Position numbers and translations under genes: made by a program. A stretch of DNA of 64,000 bases from Caulobacter sp031457805 (GTDB taxonomy: Bacteria; Pseudomonadota; Alphaproteobacteria; Caulobacterales; Caulobacteraceae). A model generated the notes under the pieces. The model saw nothing but the letters and a program-made list of their open reading frames with translations, had not been told where the DNA came from and did no database searches. Numbering within the stretch: position 1 is the first letter of the stretch; each line of letters begins with the position of its first letter. Shown here in pieces: positions 25,184 through 33,032 of this stretch. The stretch lies in contig NZ_JAVDXI010000005.1 of the NCBI RefSeq assembly GCF_031457805.1, positions 329,808 through 393,807 on the forward strand, given 5' to 3'.

Positions 25184-25208
25184 GGAACGAACTTATGCTT
25201 CGTGCGTA
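25184..25208 (+). promoter_or_regulatory. possible SigT-type promoter of the hemolysin III gene
   Basis: GGAAC (25184-25188), a 16-nt spacer and CGTA (25205-25208, one mismatch to CGTT) lie 24 bp upstream of the ATG. This is a near match to the three EcfG promoters found at the stress locus. Confidence 0.35.
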
Positions 25209-25231
25209 CTGCAAGCCATCGGGGCCGGGCC

Positions 25232-25930
25232 ATGACCGAACTCACCACCACCGCCAACACGACCGAGCTCGTCGTCGCCAAGCCGGGACGGCACTATCCC
25301 ACCCCGGCGGCCAAGTGCGCTGATTTGGTCGTGCATCTGGCAGGCCTGGCCTGTGCGCTGATGGGCGGCGGAATCCTGCTGGGCCTGGCGTTCGGGCTGG
25401 GCGACCTCAAGCAGGTCGCCGCCGTCAGCGTCTACACGGTGGGCCTGATCCTGATGCTGTCGCTGTCGACGGCCTACAACTTCGCCAAGGCCCGCTGGCG
25501 CCCGCTGCTGCGCCGGTTCGACCATGCCGGCATCTTCGTGATGATCGCCGCCTCCTACACCCCCTTCACCACCCAGAACCTGCACGGCTGGTGGGCGATC
25601 GGCATGACCACGGCGGTCTGGACCGTGGCCGGCGTCGGCGTGGCGGCCAAGCTGTTCCTGCCGGGGCTGGACAAGCGCTTCTGGGTCGGCCTGTATCTGG
25701 CGCTCGGCTGGCTGGTGCTGGTGGCGATCAAGCCGATGATCGAGGGCCTGTCGTGGCCCGCCCTGCTGCTGCTGGCCATCGGCGGCATCGTCTATTCGAC
25801 CGGAACCGTCTTCTACCTGATGCGACGCCTGAAGTTCCGCCGCGCCATCTGGCACGGCCACGTGATCGGCGGCGCGGGCCTGCACTACGCGGCCGTCCTG
25901 GTGGGCGTGGTCCTGGCCGGCGCGCACTGA
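25232..25930 (+). CDS. hemolysin III / PAQR family membrane protein
   Basis: A 232-residue protein with seven predicted membrane helices. It has the family's conserved Ser in LSTAYNF, His in RRFDHAGIFVMIAASYTP, and the C-terminal WHGHVIGGAGLHYAAVL. These residues form the metal site of HlyIII/YqfA and adiponectin-receptor relatives. Function is probably in membrane lipid homeostasis; haemolysis is only a historical name. ATG 25232 replaces an upstream in-frame codon at 25202. Confidence 0.88.
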   Translation: MTELTTTANTTELVVAKPGRHYPTPAAKCADLVVHLAGLACALMGGGILLGLAFGLGDLKQVAAVSVYTVGLILMLSLSTAYNFAKARWRPLLRRFDHAGIFVMIAASYTPFTTQNLHGWWAIGMTTAVWTVAGVGVAAKLFLPGLDKRFWVGLYLALGWLVLVAIKPMIEGLSWPALLLLAIGGIVYSTGTVFYLMRRLKFRRAIWHGHVIGGAGLHYAAVLVGVVLAGAH

Positions 25931-25946
25931 TCGGGAGAACCATCGC

Positions 25947-27224
25947 GTGGACAAGGACCCGGCTGGCAGCTTCAGCCTGCAAGGCTTCTTCCGGGACTGG
26001 AAATCCAGCGACCCCCTCCGCGGCAAGCGCTTGCCCACGCCGCCTTCGGACCGTCAGGTGGAGGCCGTGGGGTTCCCCCGGGTGCGGTTGACCGTCGACC
26101 AGGCCGACGACGCGCTGCGGCAGGCCGCGGATCGGCTGGCGCCGATGCGCTCCCTGCTGGGCCGAGACGAGTTCAACATCCTGGCGTTGTCGGGCGGGGC
26201 CGCTGGCGGCGCTTATGGCGCGGGCGTGCTGGCGGGACTCTCCAAGGCCGGGCGCCGACCCGACTTCGCCATCGTCACCGGCGTCAGCACGGGCGCCCTG
26301 ATCGCCCCGCTGGCCTTTCTGGGTTCAGCCTGGGACGAGCGCCTGACAGACGCATATACCGGCGGCCACGCCGCCGAGCTGCTCAGCCTGCGCCGCCTGG
26401 CGCCTGCGCTGGGTCCCAGCCTGTTCAAGGGCGAGTCCCTGGACGTTCTGGTCGAGACCTTCGTCGACCAGGAGATGGTCGAGGCTATCGCCGTCGAACA
26501 CGCCAAGGGCCGCCGGCTGCTGATCGCCACCACCAATCTCGACAGCCAACGCGCGGTCGTCTGGGATCTCGGTGAGATTGCGGTGAAGGGCGGACCCGAG
26601 GCGCTGAAGCTGGTCCGGTCGTTGCTGGTCGCTTCGTCTTCGGTGCCGGGCATCTTTCCGCCCAAGCTGATCGAGGTCGAGGCCGATGGACAGGTCTTTC
26701 AGGAGATGCACGTCGATGGCGGCGTCGCCGCGCCGCTGTTCCTGATGCCCGACGCCCTTCTGCATTGGCGCAACCTTGGCACCCGCCTGCGCCGGGGTCG
26801 CGTGCACGTGATCGTCAACACGGTGCTCGATCCGTCGACCCAGTCGACGCCGCCGGGCGTCGCCTCGATCATGGCGCGCAGCTTCGAGACCATGCTGCGC
26901 TTTTCGTATCGGCAGGCCTTGAGTCTGGCGGCAGGCTTTTGCGCCCGTCACAACCTGCCGCTCAGCGTGGCCTCGATCCCCAACACCTTCGAGGGAATGA
27001 ACCTTCTGAAGTTCGAAACCGGCCTGATGCGCCGGATCTATGACGCCGGCTTCGAGCAGGCGGCGAGCGGCGCGGTCTGGTCCAACGCCGTGGAGGAACA
27101 GAGCTTGTGGCGAGGCCTGTTTAGAAAGCAGACGCCGCAGGCGGTCTCGGCGGGAACGGGTCTGATCGTGCGCGACGAGAAACCGCTGGACGCCGCACCC
27201 CAGCAGTCGCCCCAAGGCGTCTAG
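25947..27224 (+). CDS. patatin-like phospholipase
   Basis: A 425-residue patatin-domain protein. The oxyanion loop is GGAAGGAYGAG (about residue 80), the nucleophile motif GVSTGALIAP contains the catalytic Ser, and the dyad Asp is in HVDGGVAAPLF. It should hydrolyse acyl groups from phospholipids. The N terminus lacks a clear signal peptide; an uncharged stretch precedes the catalytic domain. Start is GTG 25947 with GGGAGA 9 bp upstream. It follows the hemolysin III gene by 16 bp and may be co-transcribed. Confidence 0.88.
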   Translation: MDKDPAGSFSLQGFFRDWKSSDPLRGKRLPTPPSDRQVEAVGFPRVRLTVDQADDALRQAADRLAPMRSLLGRDEFNILALSGGAAGGAYGAGVLAGLSKAGRRPDFAIVTGVSTGALIAPLAFLGSAWDERLTDAYTGGHAAELLSLRRLAPALGPSLFKGESLDVLVETFVDQEMVEAIAVEHAKGRRLLIATTNLDSQRAVVWDLGEIAVKGGPEALKLVRSLLVASSSVPGIFPPKLIEVEADGQVFQEMHVDGGVAAPLFLMPDALLHWRNLGTRLRRGRVHVIVNTVLDPSTQSTPPGVASIMARSFETMLRFSYRQALSLAAGFCARHNLPLSVASIPNTFEGMNLLKFETGLMRRIYDAGFEQAASGAVWSNAVEEQSLWRGLFRKQTPQAVSAGTGLIVRDEKPLDAAPQQSPQGV

Positions 27225-27289
27225 CGCCCGCTTGCCAGCGGGAGCGGCGTCGACAAGACTGCTCAACCCCTGAGGCGGAGAGGGCCCTG

Positions 27290-29017
27290 ATGCGCCGTCT
27301 TTTTGTCGCTCTAGCTGCAACCGCCCTCGTCGGCCTCGCCCCTCTGGGCGCTTTCGCCCAGACGACAGGGGCGGCGGCGAAGCCTGCCTCGGTTTCGACC
27401 GATCGATTTTCGGACGCGGCGATCCGCCAGATCCTGGCCCAGCGAGTCGACGTCGATCGCCAGAGCCGGGGCATGGTGGTCGGGGTGATCGACGCCCGAG
27501 GCCAGCGGGTGATCGCCCACGGCCTGATGAGCGCCGGCGGCAAGCCGGTCGACGGCCAGACCCTGTTCGAGATCGGCTCGGTCACCAAGGCGCTGACCAG
27601 CCTCTTGCTGGCCGACATGGTCCGGCGCGGGGAGGTCGGGTTGGAGGATCCGGTGGCCAAGCACCTGCCGCCGGGAACGGTCGTTCCGACCCGGAACGGC
27701 AAGGCGATCACCCTGATCGACCTAGCCACGCACACCTCGGGCCTGCCGCGCCTGCCGACCAACATGGCGATGAAGGACCCGCTCAACCCCTATGCGGACT
27801 ATACCGAGGCTCAGCTGGACGCCTTCCTGCGCGACTACGCCCTGCCTCGGGATATCGGCGCCACCTACCAATATTCGAATCTTGGGCTGGGACTGCTGGG
27901 GCGCGCCCTGGCCTATCGCGCAGGCGGCGACTACGAGACCGTGCTGCGAAAGCGGGTGCTGGCGCCGCTGGGCATGACCAACACAGCCATCGCGCTCTCG
28001 CCGGCCCAGGCCGTCCGTTTCTCCAGCGGCCACAACGCGGCTTTGGAGGTTACGCCCCATTGGGACCTGCCCAGCCTGGCCGGCGCGGGCGCGCTGCGCT
28101 CGACCGCTGACGACCTTCTGAAGCTGCTCGCCGCCGAACTGGGCTACGCCGACACGTCGCTGAATACGGCGATGGCCGACCAGTTGGTCCCCCGGCGTCC
28201 GGCCGGCGGCGACGTGTCCGTGGCCCTGGGCTGGCACATCTGGCCGACACCCGACGGCGATATCGTCACCCATTCCGGCGGCACCATGGGCTTTCAGAGC
28301 TTCGTCAGCTTCAATCGCAAGACCGGACTGGGCGTGGTGGTGCTCAGCAACACGGCCGGCGTGATGGGCGTGGACGACATCGGGCTGCACCTGATGGCGG
28401 GGCGACCGCTGAAGACCGCCCCCAAGAGCAGGGTCGCCGTCCCGCTGCCGGCTGCGGCCTTCGACAAGCTGGTCGGTCGCTACGCCATGGCCCCGGGCGT
28501 GGTGATGACCATCCGCCGCGACGGCGAGCGCATGCTGGGCCAGCTGACGGGTCAGCCGGCCGTCGAGATCTTCGCCGAGAGTCCCACAACCTTCTTCCTC
28601 AAGGTGGTCGACGCCCAATTGACCTTCACCGTCGACGCCGAAGGGCGTGGGACGGCGGTGACCCTGCATCAGAACGGCCAGAACACCACGGCCCAGCGCC
28701 TGGCCGACGGCGCCGAACCGCCCCCGCCGCCGCGCCCGGCCAAGGTCGCGACCCTGTCCTCGGCCGAGCTGGACGCCCTGGCGGGGCGCTATGCGCTGGC
28801 CCCGGGCGTGGCGATCACGGTGACGCGCAAGGACCAGAGCCTGTTCGCCCAGATCACCGGCCAGCCCGCGTTCGAGGTGTTTCCCGAGAGCCCGACCAAG
28901 GTCGTGTGGACCGTCGTGCCCGCCAACGCCACGTTCACCCTGGGCCCGGACGGGAAGGCGACCAGCCTGACCCTGCACCAAGGCGGAAGAAGCCTGCCGG
29001 CGCCTCGGTCGCCTTAA
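27290..29017 (+). CDS. secreted serine hydrolase (class C beta-lactamase family) with duplicated C-terminal domain
   Basis: A 575-residue protein with a signal peptide ending at GAFAQ. The SxxK motif is SVTK and the YxN motif is YSN, placing it with class C beta-lactamases, DD-peptidases and esterases. After residue 380, two tandem copies of a DUF3471-like domain follow; each contains GRYA(M/L)APGV, (L/I)TGQPA and T(A/S)(V/L)TLHQ. Proline-rich sequence separates the repeats. It is probably periplasmic, acting on peptidoglycan or small esters; antibiotic hydrolysis cannot be claimed. Confidence 0.85.
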   Translation: MRRLFVALAATALVGLAPLGAFAQTTGAAAKPASVSTDRFSDAAIRQILAQRVDVDRQSRGMVVGVIDARGQRVIAHGLMSAGGKPVDGQTLFEIGSVTKALTSLLLADMVRRGEVGLEDPVAKHLPPGTVVPTRNGKAITLIDLATHTSGLPRLPTNMAMKDPLNPYADYTEAQLDAFLRDYALPRDIGATYQYSNLGLGLLGRALAYRAGGDYETVLRKRVLAPLGMTNTAIALSPAQAVRFSSGHNAALEVTPHWDLPSLAGAGALRSTADDLLKLLAAELGYADTSLNTAMADQLVPRRPAGGDVSVALGWHIWPTPDGDIVTHSGGTMGFQSFVSFNRKTGLGVVVLSNTAGVMGVDDIGLHLMAGRPLKTAPKSRVAVPLPAAAFDKLVGRYAMAPGVVMTIRRDGERMLGQLTGQPAVEIFAESPTTFFLKVVDAQLTFTVDAEGRGTAVTLHQNGQNTTAQRLADGAEPPPPPRPAKVATLSSAELDALAGRYALAPGVAITVTRKDQSLFAQITGQPAFEVFPESPTKVVWTVVPANATFTLGPDGKATSLTLHQGGRSLPAPRSP

Positions 29018-29023
29018 GCGCCT

Positions 29024-29365
29024 CTAAGCCTTCTTCAGCCAGCGCGCGCGCAGCTTGGCGACGTTGGGCGGATCGCTGCGGAAGTCCGAGGCCAGGCCAA
29101 GGCGCGCGTTGCAAGACGGGCAGCGCACATGGTCCTCGTCGGCCAGCTCGGCCGGCGGGTCAAAGCGCGTGCCGCAGGGCTTGCACTTCCAGTCCCCGAC
29201 GACCGGAGCCGCCGGAGGCGGCGGCGGCGGCGCGGCCTGAGGCGCGACGAAGACCGTCTTGGTCGACGACTTGACCATGCGCTCGAGCGGCGGCGGGCCG
29301 CCGGGGGCGACCACGGCGCTCTTCAGGCTCAGGGTCTTGCGGCGCGGGGGCTCGCTGTCGCTCAT
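29024..29365 (-). CDS. small zinc-ribbon protein of unknown function
   Basis: A 113-residue protein with a proline-rich middle (PQAAPPPPPPAAP) and a C-terminal zinc ribbon: CKPC followed 20 residues later by CPSC. It resembles small rubredoxin/FmdB-like ribbons but no specific family was recognised. It stands alone between two unrelated genes; the 3' end faces the serine hydrolase gene 7 bp away. Confidence 0.65.
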   Translation of the reverse strand: MSDSEPPRRKTLSLKSAVVAPGGPPPLERMVKSSTKTVFVAPQAAPPPPPPAAPVVGDWKCKPCGTRFDPPAELADEDHVRCPSCNARLGLASDFRSDPPNVAKLRARWLKKA

Positions 29366-29449
29366 GGTCTCGCTGACGGTTTAAGGCGCTAACCGGGGCT
29401 TGCTGCATGAAAGCGGGCGGAAACACAAGCCCGACGGGGGCCTAGCCCC

Positions 29450-30385
29450 TTACCAATGCGGCTTCAGACTGAACGACAGGGCCACGACGTCATCCTTCTG
29501 GGTGGCCAGGCCCAGAACGCCTTCCTTGGCCCGGATCTCGCGGTGGATATAGCCGAACGCGGCCTGCATCGGCCCCTTGCGCCAGGCCACGCCCGCCTGG
29601 GTGTCGCCGATCAGGCGGCTGGTGACGTCCTGTGACAGGCCTGCGCGGGACCAATCGCCGTTCTGGCCCCGCAGCATGTTGAACCCGACGGCGCGACCGC
29701 TGGCGGCGGCGTAGATGTACCAACGTCCCCGGTCACCGAACGCTGCGCCGCCTTCGCGAACGCCCAGCGCGTCGGTGACACGGTCGCCAATATTCTTCTT
29801 CGTACCCAGACGCACCGTGGCGCCCGCTTCCGCCGAGCCGCCGGCCCCGCCAAAGCCCACGCCCGCGTGCGGGGTGACGTCCAGGGCGTACCTGCGCCCC
29901 TTCAGCATCACCGCCGAGGGCCAACCCCGCGTGACGGTCACATCGACCTCTCGCAGCTCATAGGCGTCGCTGTCGGGGCGGACCAGGGTCAGGGGAGCGA
30001 CGGTCGCCGTGCGAGGCACGCCCGCCATCGAAACACGGACCTGACTGATCGGACCGCCCACTTCGCCCTGGTAGGCCACGGCGGTCGAGCGCCACATGAC
30101 CGGACCAGCGCCGTCATAATAGCGGTCGACATCGAGAATCCGCGCATCGCCCGCCATGGCCGCCGCCGGGGTCAGGCCAAAGCCGCCCTCCAGTTGGGCC
30201 TGCGGAGCCTCGATGGGGCGCGCGAGAAGGCCAGTCGCGGCGAGCGACAGCGGACGCGCCGCCTCGGGCTTGACCTGGAATGAATAAGGGCCTGCTGGCT
30301 GGGCCGGCGCTTGGGCGGCGGCGATCGAAGGGGTCATGATCGCGACCCCCACGGCAAACACGGCTAGCTTTCCAATCGCCCGCAT
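29450..30385 (-). CDS. secreted beta-barrel-like protein, LpxR/DUF2219-like
   Basis: A 311-residue protein with a signal peptide (to about residue 24, IAAAQA). The C-terminal half (DVTPHAGVGFGGAGG, WYIYAAASGRAVGFNML, FGYIHREIRAKEG, ending in Trp) resembles DUF2219/LpxR outer-membrane proteins, which remove acyl chains from lipid A. The N-terminal catalytic motif of LpxR, ENDxxxxTDxxYT, is not visible, so an enzymatic role is doubtful. The final aromatic residue fits outer-membrane barrel insertion. Confidence 0.5.
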   Translation of the reverse strand: MRAIGKLAVFAVGVAIMTPSIAAAQAPAQPAGPYSFQVKPEAARPLSLAATGLLARPIEAPQAQLEGGFGLTPAAAMAGDARILDVDRYYDGAGPVMWRSTAVAYQGEVGGPISQVRVSMAGVPRTATVAPLTLVRPDSDAYELREVDVTVTRGWPSAVMLKGRRYALDVTPHAGVGFGGAGGSAEAGATVRLGTKKNIGDRVTDALGVREGGAAFGDRGRWYIYAAASGRAVGFNMLRGQNGDWSRAGLSQDVTSRLIGDTQAGVAWRKGPMQAAFGYIHREIRAKEGVLGLATQKDDVVALSFSLKPHW

Positions 30386-30465
30386 CGCGGACTCCCAGAC
30401 CCTCGAGCCTTCTCCCTTCGAATGGAATCAGTCGGAGGGGGAAAGAAGGCTCGTTTTCAAACAGT

Positions 30466-30516
30466 TAGAGCGTGATTGCCGCCGAAACCGCTCACACTTT
30501 CGGCTATCACGCTCTA
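30466..30516. repeat. dispersed intergenic palindrome, copy 2 (AGAGCGTGA type)
   Basis: TAGAGCGTGAT and ATCACGCTCTA arms with an inner GCCGAAA/TTTCGGC pairing, as in the copy at 24998-25048. It lies in the 277-bp gap between nrdA and the LpxR-like gene. The rest of this gap shows no other recognisable feature. Confidence 0.85.
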
Positions 30517-30662
30517 GTGTTTCCAGCCTACGCCTCCGATCCCGGCTGTCACGGGGACGAAAGCGCGCAGGTGACCACCACTGTGCGCCAACAGGGTTCC
30601 CGGAATGTGAAAAGGGCGGCGCGATTCCTCGCGCCGCCCTCTGCAATGACGTCACATCGGCG

Positions 30663-32540
30663 TTACTGGCAGGCCAGGCACTCGTCGTAATCGGTCTTTT
30701 CGGGAACGTCGAAGCCGCTCGCAGCGGCCTCGGCCTTGTCCTCGGCGCCGGCATAAGCCGCGCGCTGCACGGACTTGGAGCGCAGGTAGTACAGGCTCTT
30801 CACGCCGCGCTCCCAGGCCATCCAGTGCAGCATGTGCAGGTCCCACTTGTCGACGTCGCCGGGCAGGAAGACGTTGACAGACTGGCTCTGGCAGATTTCC
30901 GGCGTCCGGTCGGCGGCCAGTTCGATCACCCAGCGCTGGTCCAGTTCGAAGGCGGTCTTGTAGACGTCCTTCTCGTCCTGGCTGAGGAAGTCGAGGTGCT
31001 GGACCGAGCCTTCGTTCTCCAGGATCGAGCCCCACACCGCGTCGGTGTTCTGGCCCTTCTCCTCGAGCAGCTTCTCCAGGTAGGGGTTCTTCACCGCGAA
31101 CGAGCCCGACAGGGTCTTGTGCGTGTAGATGTTGGCCGGGATCGGCTCGATGCCCGCCGAGGTGCCGCCGCAGATGATCGAGATCGACGCGGTTGGGGCG
31201 ATGGCCAGCTTGTGCGAGAAGCGCTCCATCGAGCCGCGATCGGCGGCGTCGGGGCACGGCCCCTTCTCTTCACCGAGCTTGATCGAAGCCTTGTCGGCCT
31301 CGCGGCGCAGGTGCTTGAACATCCGCATGTTCCAGCTCTTGGCCAAGGCGCTCTCGAACGGGACGTTCTGGCTCTGCAGGAAGCTGTGGAAGCCCATGAG
31401 GCCCAGACCCACCGAGCGCTCGCGCATGGCGGCGTAGGCGGCGGCCGAAGCCGCGTCCGGCGCACGGTCGATGAAGTCCTGCAGGACGTTGTCGAGGAAG
31501 CGCATGACGTCCTCGATGAACGTCGGGTGGTCGCGCCACTCCAGATAGGTCTCGGCGTTGACCGACGACAGGCAACACACGGCGGTGCGTTCCTGGCCCA
31601 GATGGTCCGTGCCGGTGTGCAGCATGATCTCGCTGCACAGGTTCGACTGGCGCACCTTCAGGCCCAGCTCCCGCTGGAACGAGGGCATGGCGCGGTTCAC
31701 CGTGTCGGAGAAGATCAGATAGGGCTCGCCGGTCTGCAGGCGCAGCTCCAGAACCTTCTGCCACAGGGCGCGGGCGTCGACCTCGCGCAGGACCTCATTG
31801 GTCTTGGGCGAGCGCAGGCCGAACTTCGTGCCGTCGCGCACGGCGTGCATGAACTCGTCGGTGATCGACAGGCCATGGTGCAGGTTCAGGGACTTGCGGT
31901 TGAAGTCGCCCGACGGCTTGCGGATTTCGAGGAACTCCTCGATTTCCGGGTGATGGATGTCCAGATAGACGGCGGCCGAACCGCGGCGCAGCGACCCTTG
32001 CGAGATCGCCAGCGTCAGCGAGTCCATCACGCGGATGAAGGGGATGATGCCCGAGGTCTGCCCCTGGCCCTTCACCTTCTCGCCGATCGAGCGCACGCCA
32101 CCCCAGTAGGTGCCGATGCCGCCGCCGTTGGCCGCCAGCCAGACGTTCTCGTTCCAGACGCCCAGGATGCCGTCCAGGCTGTCATTGACGGCGTTCAGGA
32201 AGCAGCTGATCGGCAGACCGCGATCGGCGCCGCCGTTCGACAGCACCGGGGTGGCCGGCATGAACCACAGGCGGCTCATATAGTCATAGACGCGCTGGGC
32301 GTGGTCGGCGTCGTCGGCGAAGGCCGTCGAGACGCGCGCGAACATGTCCTGATAGCTTTCGCCCGGCAGCAAGTAGCGGTCTTCCAGCGTGGTCTTGCCG
32401 AAGTCGGTCAACAGGGCGTCGCGCGAGCGGTCGACCTCGACCTTGCGCACCAGCGCCAATTGCGGGCGCTTGGCGGGCTTGATCGCCGCCAGACGGGCCT
32501 CGTTACGGACGCTCGACTTCACCGCTTCACTGCCGTTCAT
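30663..32540 (-). CDS. nrdA: ribonucleoside-diphosphate reductase, large subunit
   Basis: A 625-residue class I reductase alpha chain. It has the substrate-site Cys in LPISCFLN, the active N-x-C-x-E in SNLCSEIMLHT, the partner Cys in AVCCLSSVN, the Tyr pair in KSLYYLRSKS for radical transfer, and the C-terminal C-x-x-C (ECLACQ). No N-terminal ATP-cone is evident, so dATP inhibition may be absent. The beta-subunit gene is not adjacent and not in the window. ATG 32540 is preferred over an upstream TTG. NrdR-like boxes lie 55-100 bp upstream. Confidence 0.95.
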   Translation of the reverse strand: MNGSEAVKSSVRNEARLAAIKPAKRPQLALVRKVEVDRSRDALLTDFGKTTLEDRYLLPGESYQDMFARVSTAFADDADHAQRVYDYMSRLWFMPATPVLSNGGADRGLPISCFLNAVNDSLDGILGVWNENVWLAANGGGIGTYWGGVRSIGEKVKGQGQTSGIIPFIRVMDSLTLAISQGSLRRGSAAVYLDIHHPEIEEFLEIRKPSGDFNRKSLNLHHGLSITDEFMHAVRDGTKFGLRSPKTNEVLREVDARALWQKVLELRLQTGEPYLIFSDTVNRAMPSFQRELGLKVRQSNLCSEIMLHTGTDHLGQERTAVCCLSSVNAETYLEWRDHPTFIEDVMRFLDNVLQDFIDRAPDAASAAAYAAMRERSVGLGLMGFHSFLQSQNVPFESALAKSWNMRMFKHLRREADKASIKLGEEKGPCPDAADRGSMERFSHKLAIAPTASISIICGGTSAGIEPIPANIYTHKTLSGSFAVKNPYLEKLLEEKGQNTDAVWGSILENEGSVQHLDFLSQDEKDVYKTAFELDQRWVIELAADRTPEICQSQSVNVFLPGDVDKWDLHMLHWMAWERGVKSLYYLRSKSVQRAAYAGAEDKAEAAASGFDVPEKTDYDECLACQ

Positions 32541-32594
32541 GACCAAAATCCATGCTCAATCAGCGTGTTCCGGAGAAGGAAGTATCCCCGCCAG

Positions 32595-32640
32595 CCGCTA
32601 TATCTTGTGGCTGAGGAGCCCCCTCAACCCAAATATGGGG
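32595..32640. promoter_or_regulatory. candidate NrdR boxes upstream of nrdA
   Basis: CCGCTATATCTTGTGG (32595-32610) fits the NrdR consensus ACAC(A/T)ATAT(A/C)TTGTGT well. A weaker AATAT-centred box lies about 33 bp away (around 32627-32640), near the three-turn spacing normal for NrdR pairs. A GANTC (CcrM) site follows at 32655. The rest of the gap to 32983 holds no convincing ORF or known RNA motif. Confidence 0.55.
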
Positions 32641-32983
32641 CCACACTGGTGAATGACTCGTCAACGCCCCTGCGCCGAGTTTTTCGTTAACAACCTGTGA
32701 ACGCCACCAACTTGCATAGGCGGGACAAGGGGTTGCCTAGCCGAACTTTTTTCACCCGCGACAGAGCGCCGCAAGGCGCCGACGGGCGTCCGTCCCCGGA
32801 CAACAATGTTCGCCCACAGGGCGAGCACAAGGCAGGGTGGCGAGGCCAGGGCGAAGGCTCGACGCGCCGTCGGTCCTGACGGCCGTGAGACGCCCGCAGT
32901 GCGGGGCTTTTGGCGGCCGACCCGCCGGATCGCGCGAGTGACAGCGACTTCGGCGGCCTCTCAAACACACGCGCAAAGAGAAA

Positions 32984-33007
32984 GGGCCCGGCGTCGCCGC
33001 CGGGCCC
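32984..33007 (-). terminator. terminator of the OmpA-family gene
   Basis: A 10-bp perfect GC stem (32984-32993 with 32998-33007) and a 4-nt loop, 26 bp after the stop on the minus strand, followed by TTTCTCTTT. Confidence 0.82.
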
Positions 33008-33032
33008 TCCCAATCGTGCAGTCGATTCGATC

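Noticed and set aside
32687..33013. 108-aa minus-strand ORF between nrdA and ompA2
   Set aside because: It covers the ompA2 terminator and has random-looking Arg/Ser/Pro composition. I also looked for cobalamin riboswitch, RNase P, SRP and tmRNA motifs here and found none.
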